Origin: Dehalococcoidia bacterium
GTDB lineage: Bacteria; Chloroflexota; Dehalococcoidia; Lucifugimonadales; Lucifugimonadaceae
Direction of reading: 5' to 3'
NCBI GenBank assembly: GCA_009693115.1
Contig: SHXW01000001.1
Span: 1 to 64,000, forward strand
DNA length: 64,000 nucleotides
Shown piece after piece: positions 53,146-61,778 of this stretch. Position numbers and translations under genes: made by a program. Positions within the stretch are counted from its first letter, which is position 1; every line of letters begins with the position of its first letter. The notes under the pieces were generated by a model. It worked only from the letters and a program-made list of their open reading frames with translations. It had not been told where the DNA came from and did not search any database.

Positions 53146-53991
53146 TCACCGGTGCTCCTGCAGGGCATCGTGCGAGTGTTCGTGGCCAGCATCATGGACA
53201 AGCACATCCACAGGGAACCCGTAGAGATCCGAAAGCTCCCTCGACGTAAGCTGATGCACCGGACCGTGGAAGACCATGGCGCAATTAATGCACGCGCATG
53301 TACTTGCCTCGCGCATCACGGCGCCAATGTCGTGCGAGACGATCACCACTGTGAGACCCATCTCGCGGTTGAGGCGCCGCATCAGCGAGTGGAACTGCTC
53401 CTGACCAGCTGCGTCAACCCCGGCGACAGGCTCGTCCAAGAACAGCAACTCCGGTTTCCGTACTAGCGCACGAGCCAGCAACATCCGCTGCTGCTGCCCC
53501 ACTGACAACTCTGAAACCCGCCGGTCCGCGAGAGCTGCGATGCCTGCTGACTCAATCGCCCCGCTTACCTGTGCTCTTGCTGCAGAGCGTCCGGAGATCG
53601 ACGGCAGGCCGGGGCCGCGATATAAACCGAAGGCGACCACCTCGCGAACCGTAGCCGGGAAGCGGTTCTGAAGCGCTTCTGTGCGCTGCGGCACATACCC
53701 CACCTTCAGCCAGTCCCTGAAGTGCGAGGGCGGCTGGCCGAACAGGAGCACATCTCCGCGCGTTGGCCGCAGGAGGCCGAGAGCGAGTTTAAGGAGTGTC
53801 GTTTTACCGCTGCCGTTAGGACCGAGGATAGCCATGAACTCGCCGCGCTTCACGGCGAAGGTGATGTCTTCAACTACAGGTTCTGCGCCGTACGCGTACC
53901 AGACGTGTTTGTACTCAAGCGGAGGCGTGTCAGTGACCGGAGTCCCCGTGACTGCGGCGTTTGCGTCTCTGGACTGCATTGTTAGGGGCAT
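53146..53991 (-). CDS. znuC: Metal ABC transporter ATP-binding protein, ZnuC type
   Basis: Cytosolic ATPase of 281 residues for the ZnuB permease. The preferred start is the ATG at 53991; a GTG at 54006 is possible. Walker A GPNGSGKTTLLKLALG, Q-loop VGYVPQRTEAL, signature LSVGQQQRMLLARALV, Walker B LLFLDEPVAGVD and the switch His in VIVSHDIGAV are all present. The C-terminus is His-rich (HDAGHEHSHDALQEH), as is common in zinc-handling ATPases, and may buffer Zn. It is preceded by fur and followed by znuB on the same strand. Confidence 0.95.
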   Translation of the reverse strand: MPLTMQSRDANAAVTGTPVTDTPPLEYKHVWYAYGAEPVVEDITFAVKRGEFMAILGPNGSGKTTLLKLALGLLRPTRGDVLLFGQPPSHFRDWLKVGYVPQRTEALQNRFPATVREVVAFGLYRGPGLPSISGRSAARAQVSGAIESAGIAALADRRVSELSVGQQQRMLLARALVRKPELLFLDEPVAGVDAAGQEQFHSLMRRLNREMGLTVVIVSHDIGAVMREASTCACINCAMVFHGPVHQLTSRELSDLYGFPVDVLVHDAGHEHSHDALQEHR

Positions 53992-54009
53992 GAGATTCCG
54001 TATCACTTC

Positions 54010-54029
54010 ACCGTGGCGAAGGCCACGGT
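54010..54029. repeat. Hairpin between fur and znuC
   Basis: Perfect 8-bp stem ACCGTGGC/GCCACGGT with a GAAG (plus-strand) tetraloop, in the 51-bp intergenic space 18 nt upstream of the preferred znuC start. It may be an attenuator or mRNA-processing element; no T-run follows on the minus strand. Confidence 0.5.
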
Positions 54030-54042
54030 GTTAAAAATGGCG

Positions 54043-54477
54043 TTACGCCTTTCGGGCTGCCTTGCATGAAGTGCAGATGATGTAAAACTCCATCCGGTGT
54101 CCCACGATCTCGCCGGTTATCTCTTTGCCCATTGAGCGGACCACCCGTTCAACTGTTGTGTCCCTGAATTCGCCCACGGCCCCGCAACGCACACAGACGG
54201 TGTGGTGGTGATGTTCAAGCTGCGCCAGCATGTATCTGGGAGCTCCGTCAGGCATCGGCAGCTTGCATACCACCCCTGCTTCGAGGAGCAGCTTCAGCGT
54301 CCGGTAGACGGTGGCGCGTCCGGTGTCCTGAACCTCCGCGCACAGCGACTCTGCCGTGAACCCGTCCTCTTGTTTACGCCCGACCGCCTCCGCCACTCGC
54401 TTGCGCGGGCCGGTCAGTCGGTATCCTCTGTCCTGAAGGGCCGCCTGGAGGTCACGACGTGCGGGCGCCAGTGTCAT
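54043..54477 (-). CDS. Fur family transcriptional regulator (probably Zur-like)
   Basis: Metal-sensing repressor of 144 residues. AGGA precedes the ATG. The DNA-binding winged helix includes YRLTGPRKRVAEAVGRKQED and TVYRTLKLLLEAGVVCKL. The dimerisation domain has HHHHTVCVRCGAVGEFRD and a C-terminal CTSCKAARKA, giving the two CxxC pairs of the structural zinc site. Its location directly before znuC and znuB suggests zinc uptake control (Zur) rather than iron, which is inference. An AT-rich palindrome-like stretch, ATATGAGACACAATAT, lies 25-40 nt upstream and may be its own operator. Confidence 0.92.
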   Translation of the reverse strand: MTLAPARRDLQAALQDRGYRLTGPRKRVAEAVGRKQEDGFTAESLCAEVQDTGRATVYRTLKLLLEAGVVCKLPMPDGAPRYMLAQLEHHHHTVCVRCGAVGEFRDTTVERVVRSMGKEITGEIVGHRMEFYIICTSCKAARKA

Positions 54478-54568
54478 CGGTGTGTCCTGAATAAGCGGAA
54501 AATATGAGACACAATATCAGTAAGTCCGGCCTCAATCAACTCTGCGACTCTTTGTCCTTACTGTGCGT

Positions 54569-55360
54569 TCAAGGCCATGCAGGGCCGCGGAACTGCGTGG
54601 CCCAATATGCGATGAGAGCCGCCAGGGCACACGCCACCGCGACTACTACCGCTATCTGTGCAACACCCGGACGCGCCTTCACCCGCTTGATCACTGGCCC
54701 CATGTGAATAGGCCCGGAAGGAACCGCCAGACTTTCCTGTGGTGCGAGCGCAAAACCTATCAGGGTTCCACCCAGCAGACCTCCCACGTGAGCTGCGTTG
54801 TCCACGCCAGTGATGAGAAGTCCGAATAGCACGTTGATGACAATTAGGAACCCGACCGTCGTCAGCGACTGCCTCCCGATCTGCCCAAGGTGCTGCCGGT
54901 TCAGCAGGAGGTATGCTCCGAACGCTCCGATCATGCCAAACACGGCACCGCTGGCACCCACTCCAAGATCCGGGCCCCACCAGAGGCTGGCTACGTTGCC
55001 CAGTACGCCCGAGAGGAGGTAAATCGCTGCGAAAGAGACGCTGCCGAAGATCCTCTCGATAGTGCCGCCGAACGCAACCAGACCGAACGTGTTGGCAACA
55101 AGGTGAAAGATGCCAGCATGCAGGAAGACAGGCACGATCAACCTCCACCACTCGCCGTCAAGGATGCCGCTGAGAAGGCTATCGGGCCCACCGCCATACT
55201 TGGCTCCCCAGTGATACAGGTTGATCGTGTTCTCCGATCCGCCTGTGATGGTGAGTCCGATCCACAGCAAAATGTTTACTGCGATGATCGCCCATGTCAC
55301 CGGCGATTCTCGCAACCCAAGCGCCGGGCCTATCGCGCCCCTGTATCTCGATCTGTTCAT
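54569..55360 (-). CDS. Rhomboid family intramembrane serine protease
   Basis: Membrane protease of 263 residues. The ATG at 55360 is supported by GGAGG 9-10 nt upstream. Six to seven helices are visible, beginning ITWAIIAVNILLWIGL-like (VTWAIIAVNILLWIGL). The L1 loop region is followed by FLHAGIFHLVANTFGLVAFG with the conserved HxxxN. The catalytic Ser is in VGASGAVFGMIGAFG and the partner His in DNAAHVGGLLGGTLIG, so the dyad is complete. The C-terminus ends in an extra helix (VVVAVACALAALIAYW). It lies upstream of fur but is separated by about 90 bp. Substrates are unknown. Confidence 0.94.
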   Translation of the reverse strand: MNRSRYRGAIGPALGLRESPVTWAIIAVNILLWIGLTITGGSENTINLYHWGAKYGGGPDSLLSGILDGEWWRLIVPVFLHAGIFHLVANTFGLVAFGGTIERIFGSVSFAAIYLLSGVLGNVASLWWGPDLGVGASGAVFGMIGAFGAYLLLNRQHLGQIGRQSLTTVGFLIVINVLFGLLITGVDNAAHVGGLLGGTLIGFALAPQESLAVPSGPIHMGPVIKRVKARPGVAQIAVVVAVACALAALIAYWATQFRGPAWP

Positions 55361-55693
55361 GTGTGATGGCCTCCGGCGTGCAGGAAATGGAATCCTGAAA
55401 GCAATGAACACGTACTATCAACAGGTATCCCGCCAGTCCCGAAACCGTCCAGTTTGCGAACTGTAATCACACGCAGGGATATTCATTCCGCAGGCGCGAC
55501 AGTCGCTCCATCACTTTTGGGCACCATTCAAAGTAACATCTACGGGCAGTGTGCTGAAGGGGTTGGGCGCGCCGCGTTTGCAATGTTCCTCCAAATGCTG
55601 TCAACATATACATGCAGCAAGCGGGGATCATGCTGAAGATATTCTTTAGACGTTCTTTGCCAAATACCGGCTGTGCCGGGAAGGACACTTTGG

Positions 55694-56209
55694 ATGCCGA
55701 TACAGATTGTTGATGCCGATATACAACACCTCAAACACGCCTCTCGAATTGGCCGGGTGCGGGCCAAAGATATCCAGCAAATCATCAAGGCAATCCAGGA
55801 ACTTGGGCCGGGCAAGGCCAAAGCCCTCGTCCCGGAGCGCGGGGAAACGGTCGTTAAACTTCGGACAAAACTTTCGTATGCCGCTCGCGCTGCCGGTGTG
55901 AAACTTCGGGTGGTCAAAGAGGAAAATCGCATCCTCTTTGCCCTGAAGGGCGGGCGACGCGGGGTTGCAGTCAAGAGTGGCGCAGCGGACCGCAAGCGCC
56001 TGGTTCAGCAGAAGGCTTTGCAGTTGGGCAAGGGCGCCCGCAGGTCCTTAACTGCAGAAGACGTGCTCAAAGCTTTCGACGCGGACGGGGTGTCTTTGGG
56101 TATGGCTAGACCAGCGACGATGGTCGGGGCGATCTTGCGTTCCATGCCGGAGTTCAAGCGCACAGGCAAGAACACATTCACATATCATGGAAAGGCAACC
56201 GCGGAATAA
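55694..56209 (+). CDS. Uncharacterised protein with possible winged-helix C-terminus
   Basis: Basic protein of 171 residues from the ATG at 55694 (AAGGA 8 nt upstream); a GTG at 55673 is the alternative. The N-terminal part (IQIVDADIQHLKHASRIGRV) is helical. The centre (TKLSYAARAAGVKLRVVKEE, then NRILFALKGG) resembles a small nucleic-acid-binding fold. The C-terminus, SLTAEDVLKAFDADGVSL followed by ATMVGAILRSMPEFKRTGKN and TFTYHGK, has the layout of a winged helix (helix, helix, two-strand wing). No family name can be given, and DNA binding is inference. It is a single-gene transcript ended by a strong terminator. Confidence 0.75.
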   Translation: MPIQIVDADIQHLKHASRIGRVRAKDIQQIIKAIQELGPGKAKALVPERGETVVKLRTKLSYAARAAGVKLRVVKEENRILFALKGGRRGVAVKSGAADRKRLVQQKALQLGKGARRSLTAEDVLKAFDADGVSLGMARPATMVGAILRSMPEFKRTGKNTFTYHGKATAE

Positions 56210-56222
56210 CGGAGAAATAATT

Positions 56223-56260
56223 AGACGGCATGCAGTCAATCTGCATGCCGTCTGTATTTA
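56223..56260 (+). terminator. Strong Rho-independent terminator
   Basis: Perfect 13-bp stem AGACGGCATGCAG/CTGCATGCCGTCT (56223-56235 and 56241-56253) with a 5-nt loop TCAAT, then GTATTTA. It lies 14 bp after the stop of the 171-residue protein gene. Confidence 0.85.
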
Positions 56261-56535
56261 ACTCCAACTCGGGACTTATTGTGACCAACACTATGTGGCC
56301 AACAGGTTGAACACGCCGAGAGGGTGTAGAAGCGCAGTCAACCCAAATGACCGGCCCCATCATCAGTCCGTTACGTTGTCATGGACGCTTCCTGCGCGGG
56401 ACTCCCTACCCCTTTCAGGTGTCCAAGGCAACTCTGGGGCGGCAGGCTCTGCCCGGCTTCATCAGGCGTCGTTCAGATCCCCTGCTGCCTCGTTGGCTGC
56501 AGGCGGCACGGCCGAAAACCTTGTTGGGATAGTTG
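56261..56535. other. Intergenic region with a possible truncated prenyltransferase start
   Basis: No intact gene. A plus-strand frame at 56347-56532 ends in LLPRWLQAARPKTLLG just before TAG. This resembles the first conserved residues of MenA-type prenyltransferases (W...ARPKTL). It might be a relic of such a gene, or chance. Confidence 0.3.
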
Positions 56536-57126
56536 CTAAGAAACGCCTGTTGCCGTGGCGAGGAGATGCCGCATCTCCTTCACCGTCTCTTGCTGCCAGA
56601 CGGGGTACCGCACCGAAGTCCGTTTGCGCATTTCTGCACGGAAGTCCTGATCGTTGGCCGCGGGCAGGTCCTTCTTGGCCTGCTCAGTGATCCGGGTGCG
56701 CTCTTCATTGGCAAACACGGGTCGCTCGGTCCAGTGGGCGATGTACTTGACGTCCCGGGTATAGAAGACCGCCACCGGTATCGACTGGTGCAGGCCTTGA
56801 TTGAGGAACTCGTTCATGATGTCGACGTTGCTGTCCCTCGGGAACACCCGCAATTCCATCCCTGATGCTTCGGCGATCTTCACCATGACCGGCAGTCCCC
56901 GGTACACATCCGGGCACCAGTCTTCGCCGATGGCGATCATCTTTGCGGGGCCGCCAGGCATTGATGCCAGCTTCTTGAAGAATGCAGCATCCTCGGCGGA
57001 TACGTGCGCCGTGCCGTAATACTCCTCGAACTTGTCAACGTTGACCTTTGCCTGCGCCAGGAAGTCCTTATAGGTCAGGCCTGAAGCAAAGCGAGCCGGA
57101 GTGACTGCTGTTGTAGTTCCAGCCAT
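56536..57126 (-). CDS. Thioredoxin-fold protein with atypical active site
   Basis: Cytosolic protein of 196 residues of the thioredoxin-like superfamily (Thioredoxin_9-like). The first 60 residues are helical (YKDFLAQAKVNVDKFEEYYG). The fold core is MIAIGEDWCPDVYRGLPVM, where the usual WCxxC is WCPDV, so only one Cys remains. SIPVAVFYTRD holds the cis-Pro after strand 3. The C-terminal helix is long and basic. A dithiol oxidoreductase function is doubtful, but a monothiol or binding role is possible. It stands 72 bp after the glutaredoxin-like gene on the same strand, so both may be co-transcribed. Confidence 0.88.
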   Translation of the reverse strand: MAGTTTAVTPARFASGLTYKDFLAQAKVNVDKFEEYYGTAHVSAEDAAFFKKLASMPGGPAKMIAIGEDWCPDVYRGLPVMVKIAEASGMELRVFPRDSNVDIMNEFLNQGLHQSIPVAVFYTRDVKYIAHWTERPVFANEERTRITEQAKKDLPAANDQDFRAEMRKRTSVRYPVWQQETVKEMRHLLATATGVS

Positions 57127-57198
57127 GGTGTGATTCCTCCCTCGGGATTCATCCTGTCACTGGTTGTTCGGGCGGACACGCCGCCCCTAACCAATGTG

Positions 57199-57411
57199 TC
57201 AGCCGATCATGTTCTTGTAGCCGACCTCGACGCGCCCATCAGGGTGGACGATGATCGGCACCATGTCGCCCAATTTGAGCGCCTCATCGAGCACGTCCTG
57301 GTTCCCGCTGACTTGCCGCTCTTCGAACTTGATCCCCTCCTGCGTCCAGTCCTCTTTCAATTTCAGGCAGGCTGGACAGGATGGGAGGGTGTAAATGACA
57401 GCGACGCTCAA
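57199..57411 (-). CDS. Glutaredoxin-like protein
   Basis: Very small thioredoxin-fold protein of 70 residues. The active site is YTLPSCPACLKLKEDW, with the dithiol CPAC at about residues 12-15. GDMVPIIVHPDGRVEVGYKN contains the cis-Pro (VP) and the Gly region for glutathione-type binding. The length fits the minimal glutaredoxin/NrdH class. It probably reduces protein disulfides in the cytosol using an unidentified thiol or thioredoxin reductase. Its tandem position with a Cys-poor thioredoxin-like protein suggests a shared redox task. Confidence 0.88.
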   Translation of the reverse strand: MSVAVIYTLPSCPACLKLKEDWTQEGIKFEERQVSGNQDVLDEALKLGDMVPIIVHPDGRVEVGYKNMIG

Positions 57412-57652
57412 TAGATCACCTTTTCTCGCCGGTCAGAAAGTCAGGTCTGTAACATTCGGCCCGGCGCCAGGCATGGAGTACCACGCTAGGGTTCAGAAAA
57501 CGATCACTAAACCATTCGGCCAGTCGTCCAGGCGCGCATGCCGGGATGCGCGGTCGGCCCATACTGGTCGGAGGCATTTGCAGGTGCGAATATACCCTAA
57601 ATTGCTTTGGGACGAGCGCGGCACGCGAACAGTCGGACTCTTGAGAAACACA

Positions 57653-57680
57653 CAGCCCCCGGAGGGAGAGCCGGGGGCTG
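57653..57680 (-). terminator. Terminator of the tmRNA gene
   Basis: Perfect 10-bp stem CAGCCCCCGG/CCGGGGGCTG (57653-57662 and 57671-57680) with an 8-nt loop, 14 bp downstream of the tmRNA 3' end. On the minus strand it is followed by TGTGTTTCTC, a short U-rich tail. Confidence 0.75.
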
Positions 57681-57694
57681 GCGAGCGGTGTCTA

Positions 57695-58048
57695 TGGTGG
57701 AGACGGGGGAGAGTCGAACTCCCCGTCCAGAAAGGGTTCTGTGGAACGTCTACGAGCGTAGCTGGGACTTGAGTTCTCGCCGGCGAGCATACCTTTCCAG
57801 CCAGGCATCACGACGGCCAGCCGAAGTGTCTTAGGCCCGCGCTATCGGCGTCGCCGGTGCCGCACCCTGGATTAATTGCGCCCTTGCTGACCCCTCCAGG
57901 GTTGGGACCAGTAGGACGTCGCTGTCAGTTAAGCAGCGAGGGCGAGCTGTTGCTCGGGATTTTTTTGTTTTGCCACCTGATTTACGAGGGTGATGGCACC
58001 TCGGCTCGCAATCTTCCAGTCGCCTCCCTGTCGAGACCACGCGTCCCC
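57695..58048 (-). ncRNA. ssrA: Transfer-messenger RNA (tmRNA)
   Basis: Ribosome-rescue RNA of 354 nt. The 5' end GGGGACG pairs with CGTCTCC at the 3' end to form the tRNA-like acceptor stem, with discriminator A and an encoded CCA (57697-57695). A T-arm (GGGGAG TTCGACT CTCCCC) lies just inside. The tag reading frame starts at GCA 57973 and stops at TAA 57931-57929. It encodes AKQKNPEQQLALAA, ending in the protease-recognised LALAA. The smpB gene, whose product binds this RNA, lies 246 bp upstream on the same strand. Confidence 0.95.
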
Positions 58049-58060
58049 ATGACAGGTTCG

Positions 58061-58066
58061 ATTCTA
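58061..58066 (-). promoter_or_regulatory. Possible -10 element of ssrA
   Basis: Minus-strand TAGAAT lies 12 nt before the mature tmRNA 5' end, compatible with a short processed leader. I did not find a good -35 at the proper distance. Confidence 0.35.
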
Positions 58067-58294
58067 ACTCCAGCCAGGGAATTCCGGCATGCGCGATACC
58101 TTTCTCAGGCCGGGCGTGATTGTCGGAGGGGTGGCTTGTGACCTGCCCTCAAGAGCTGCGCTAATCGTAATCAGAGATCGGCCGAGGCTGCGGAGGACAG
58201 TAGGGCGGCAGTTCAGCCCAAAGAGGTTCCGTTGGGAGAATGCACACAAGAGATCCTGGGACGGACAGAACCATGGATCCGGTTCGGGATGGCG

Positions 58295-58762
58295 CTATCG
58301 CCGGTCTCTCATCGCCCGGCCCATTTCGCGGTCGGCCTCACGCTTCTGGATCACGTCACGTTTTTCATACGTGCGCCGTCCCTTCGCCAGGCCAACTTCA
58401 ACCTTTGCGACGTGACCCTTGATGTACATGCGCAAAGGGACGATTGTCAGCCGCTGGCGGTTCGCCTCTAACCCCAGGTGCGCGATTTGTGACCGATGCA
58501 TCAGGAGTTTTCGAGGGCGCGCCGGGTCGAGCTGGCCGTAGTGCCCGGCAGCCTTGTACTGCGAGATATTGCAGTTGTAGAGCCAGAGTTCGCCGTTGCG
58601 CACCTGGGCGTAGGCCTCGGCCAGGCTCACATGCCGGTCTCGGACCGACTTGATCTCGCCCCCGGTCAGAGCGATCCCTGCCTCGTAACTTTCGAGGATG
58701 TCGTAGTCGGCACGTGCACGGCGGTTGACGGCGATGGATTTTGAACCATCTTCCTGAGTCAT
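58295..58762 (-). CDS. smpB: SsrA-binding protein SmpB
   Basis: RNA-binding partner of tmRNA, 155 residues, the usual length. The conserved OB-fold core includes AVNRRARADYDILESYEAGI, LTGGEIKSVRDRHVSLAEAY, ELWLYNCNISQYKAAGHYG and the family signature DPARPRKLLMHRSQI. The C-terminal tail, normally inserted into the mRNA channel of stalled ribosomes, is basic (KGRRTYEKRDVIQKREADRE). It is transcribed towards ssrA, and that synteny supports both calls. The ATG is at 58762. Confidence 0.97.
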   Translation of the reverse strand: MTQEDGSKSIAVNRRARADYDILESYEAGIALTGGEIKSVRDRHVSLAEAYAQVRNGELWLYNCNISQYKAAGHYGQLDPARPRKLLMHRSQIAHLGLEANRQRLTIVPLRMYIKGHVAKVEVGLAKGRRTYEKRDVIQKREADREMGRAMRDRR

Positions 58763-58838
58763 TCCGCCATTATGGAGAGAAACACGGGACAGGTGGAGGC
58801 ACGATTCACTGGGAAGGTGAGGGGTTTTCGCGACACCT

Positions 58839-60134
58839 CTACTTTGCTGGCATCGCTGCTGCCGCCTGCCCCGTCTGGAAATTCAACTGCTTGATTGCCG
58901 CCGACATCTGCACGTCTTCGGTGATCGTCTTGGCCGATGCACCTTCGGGGAAGGTCACTGTCACATCCGGCGTGACGCCCTTGGCCTCGATAGTGCGCCC
59001 ATTGGGCGTGTACCACCGGGCCACGGTCAGGTATAGCCCGCCGCCATTTGAAAGTTCACGCAGGAAGTTAACGCTGCCCTTGCCGAACGTTGTTGTTCCG
59101 ATGACGATAGAGCGCCCGTGGTCCTGCAGCGCGCCGGAAAGCACTTCGCTGCCGCTTGCTGAAAACCCGTCCACGAGTATCACGATGGGAATGTCCTGAT
59201 ACCTGCCGCCTTTTTTCACGGGCCATTCCGTCCGGTTGCCGCGACTATCCACTTCGTACGTCACAAGGCCGTCCTTGAGGAAGTCGCTGGCGATGTCGAC
59301 AACCGACGACAGCAGGCCACCGGGGTTCTGGCGCAGGTCAATGACGATGCCTTTGGCCCCGGCATTGACAAGTTTGTCGATTGTGACGCGGGTCTCTTCG
59401 TGTGTGCGAGCGGTGAAGGTGTTGATCTTTACGACGCCATACTGCTCATCTTCCAGCATGCGGCCTCTCACGCTGGGCGTTTCTATAGTGCCGCGAACAA
59501 TTTTCACTATGATGGGTAGCGACTCTCCGATGCGGTCTAATTTCAATTCAACAGTCGTCCCCTTGCGGCCCCGGATCTTGTTGACGCCCTCTACCACGCT
59601 CCATCCCTCCGCGTCTGCGCCGTCAACCGCCAGGATGATGTCCCCTGACTTTACGCCCGCCTTGTCAGCAGGCGAACCTTCGATGGGCGCGACGATGATG
59701 ATGTGGCGACCGTCCTTCGACTGGTCCACGTGGGCGCCTATGCCATCGAATTCGCCCTGGAAGCCCGACTGTTCAACTTTCATGTTGGCGGGGTCTATGT
59801 AAGCCGTGTGGGTATCGCCGAGCGCATCGATCATTCCTTTGATGGCACCCTCGGTGAGCTTCGCCGGGTCGACCTTGTTCCGCTCGACGTACTCCCTCAC
59901 CATGATTGTGTACGCCTCCCAGACCGGTTCCAGGCCGTCCGGGACAGCGTCTGGCGGCGGGATTCTTGGCAACGCGGTCGAGGTGGCTATTGCACCGTCG
60001 GCGAGGATGTCTGCAGTGCGTGTAACAGGGGCCAGCGCCGGTTTTTCTCCTCCGCAGGAGATAGCCGCAGTGGTGGCCACCACGATCATCATGAGTGACA
60101 GGCAGGTGAAAAGAGGAGTCCGGCAGAGTTTCAA
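58839..60134 (-). CDS. S41 family C-terminal processing peptidase
   Basis: Extracytoplasmic, lipid-anchored serine protease of the CtpA/Prc type, 431 residues from a TTG at 60134 (AGGA upstream). The N-terminus has a hydrophobic leader and a lipobox-like AAISC. The PDZ domain spans about residues 130-215 (GEFDGIGAHVDQSKDG, SPADKAGVKSGDIILAVDG). The catalytic core shows IDLRQNPGGLLSSVVDIAS, the nucleophile in VDGFSASGSEVLSGALQDHG and the Lys in TTTFGKGSVNF, so the Ser-Lys dyad is complete. It probably trims C-termini of secreted proteins. It ends 76 bp upstream of the smpB start on the same strand. Confidence 0.94.
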   Translation of the reverse strand: MKLCRTPLFTCLSLMMIVVATTAAISCGGEKPALAPVTRTADILADGAIATSTALPRIPPPDAVPDGLEPVWEAYTIMVREYVERNKVDPAKLTEGAIKGMIDALGDTHTAYIDPANMKVEQSGFQGEFDGIGAHVDQSKDGRHIIIVAPIEGSPADKAGVKSGDIILAVDGADAEGWSVVEGVNKIRGRKGTTVELKLDRIGESLPIIVKIVRGTIETPSVRGRMLEDEQYGVVKINTFTARTHEETRVTIDKLVNAGAKGIVIDLRQNPGGLLSSVVDIASDFLKDGLVTYEVDSRGNRTEWPVKKGGRYQDIPIVILVDGFSASGSEVLSGALQDHGRSIVIGTTTFGKGSVNFLRELSNGGGLYLTVARWYTPNGRTIEAKGVTPDVTVTFPEGASAKTITEDVQMSAAIKQLNFQTGQAAAAMPAK

Positions 60135-60447
60135 AGTCTGGAGTCCTTAATAAATGGCGCAACGATGGACCGAGCGTTGCATGCGCCGACTAAATGAGGG
60201 GTCTCAAATGTCGCCCTAGATTGGGGCCAGAGTACCACCAGAAAATACCGCCAAGACCGGGCGGCCAGCCAGATAGTGGATACGGCTAGAGAGCATTGAG
60301 CCATGCCCGAGGCACAAAATCCGGGCGGCTGTTTCAGGCGGGGATACAGAGTTTAAGCGCGCACCCGCTTAGAGGTACCGCTTCCATTCGTGAATACCGC
60401 CTCGGACTTTACATAACAATGATAGTGCGAAGCGATGTTAGGGGTTT
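60135..60447. other. Intergenic region upstream of the S41 protease gene
   Basis: About 310 bp between hflX and the protease gene, expected to hold the protease promoter. I see no gene, tRNA or strong hairpin. A degenerate repeat-like GGGCGGCCAGCC and GGGCGGCTG occur near 60260 and 60330. Confidence 0.35.
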
Positions 60448-61629
60448 CTAGTGTCCGTTCCCATGTGGCGGCGCTCTTCCGGCTCCCACTGCCACGGGCA
60501 GGGACAGTTCCTCGTCAATAATCAGCCGCAGTTCATCGACGCCCCACCCCTTCAGTGCCGAAGTCATGACGGCGCGGCGCGCCCCGCTTGTCATACCTGC
60601 CCGTGCCGTGTCGGGTTCCGGCTTGCCAGGCCCCTGGGAGATCAGATCCAATTTGTTCAGGACCAGGACTCTTGGTTTGTCGCCAAGCCCCAGTCCCGTC
60701 AAGACCTCATCAACGATCTGCGCCTGCTCGGCTGCGTGCTGGCTACTCATGTCCACAACGTGCAGCATCAGGTCTGCCTCGTGCAACTCCTCAAGTGTCG
60801 CCTGGAAAGCCTCCACGAGCACCGGAGGTAACTTGTGGACGAAGCCGACCGTGTCCGAAAGCGTCGCTGGCTGAGTTGAGGGCAGGAAGAGGCGCCGGGT
60901 CGTGGTGTCAAGAGTCGAGAAAAGCTGATCCTTGGAGAGCACTCCAGAAGATGTCAGCCGGTTGAAGAGAGCGCTTTTGCCTGCGTTGGTATAACCCACA
61001 AGTGAGACGACCTTTGTCGCTCCACGTGCGCGTTGGCCGCGTTGCTGGGCCCGCGCTGACCTAACCTGCTCGATCTCAAGTTTCAGGCGCGCCATCCGGG
61101 CCCGCACGATGCGCCGGTCAGTCTCTAACTGGCTTTCGCCAGGCCCTCTGGTGCCTATGCCGCCTCCCAATCGCTCAAGGTGCGACCACTGGCCGGCCAG
61201 CCTTGGGAGGAGGTATTTGGCCTGCGCCGCCTCCACTTGGAGGTGCCCTTCGCGGGTGCGGGCGCGCCGCGCAAAAACGTCAAGGATCAGCGCCGTCCGG
61301 TCTATTACCTTTACAGCGAGCTTTTCTTCCAGAGTGCGCTGCTGGCCGGGATCAAGTTCATCGTCAAAGATGACTGTTTCTATGCCATCCTCCTGGACGA
61401 CCTGCAGCAGCTCATCGATCTTGCCCTTGCCCAGATAGGTTGGCGAAGGTCTTGGCAGCACCTGGGTGAACCGGCCCACAACTTCCGCTCCGCCGGCGCC
61501 GGCCAGTTCAGCAAGCTCATTCAACGAATCATCGAGTGACCATAGTTCCTTTTGGCCGCGCACACTCACGGCCACCAGCAGAGCGCGCTCGCGTCGGGGG
61601 CCAGTGGAGTGGGTCCTGGCAGATGTCAT
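60448..61629 (-). CDS. hflX: GTPase HflX
   Basis: Ribosome-associated GTPase of 393 residues, which splits or rescues ribosomes under stress. The N-terminal HflX domain contains [39 protein letters not shown] and [20 protein letters not shown]. The glycine-rich linker region has [19 protein letters not shown]. The G domain shows G1 [15 protein letters not shown]3 in [12 protein letters not shown] and G4 NKLD. The C-terminal extension is short, with a [12 protein letters not shown] tail. It is placed alone between dapL and the S41 protease, all on the minus strand. Confidence 0.96.
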   Translation of the reverse strand: MTSARTHSTGPRRERALLVAVSVRGQKELWSLDDSLNELAELAGAGGAEVVGRFTQVLPRPSPTYLGKGKIDELLQVVQEDGIETVIFDDELDPGQQRTLEEKLAVKVIDRTALILDVFARRARTREGHLQVEAAQAKYLLPRLAGQWSHLERLGGGIGTRGPGESQLETDRRIVRARMARLKLEIEQVRSARAQQRGQRARGATKVVSLVGYTNAGKSALFNRLTSSGVLSKDQLFSTLDTTTRRLFLPSTQPATLSDTVGFVHKLPPVLVEAFQATLEELHEADLMLHVVDMSSQHAAEQAQIVDEVLTGLGLGDKPRVLVLNKLDLISQGPGKPEPDTARAGMTSGARRAVMTSALKGWGVDELRLIIDEELSLPVAVGAGRAPPHGNGH

Positions 61630-61640
61630 GTAGTCCCTTT

Positions 61641-61666
61641 GTCATACCGAGTGGAGCGAGGAATCT
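61641..61666. repeat. Dispersed short repeat with core AGTGGAGCGAGGA
   Basis: GTCATACCGAGTGGAGCGAG and the six bases after it closely match the 26 bp at 5319-5344. Both lie in gaps between protein genes, so this is a second intergenic repeat type in the window. Confidence 0.5.
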
Positions 61667-61778
61667 TTGGATGCGGGGTTTAAATTCACTTTACGCCGCA
61701 CCCCAGATCCCGATCCTGAGCGGAGCGAAGGGGAGTGAAGACGAATCAAGGCGTTGCTGAGACGACTCGATGGGGCAT

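Noticed and set aside
58049-58080. A tRNA-like T-loop (GGTTCGATTCTAAC) upstream of ssrA
   Set aside because: No acceptor partner, D-arm or anticodon arm can be built around it.
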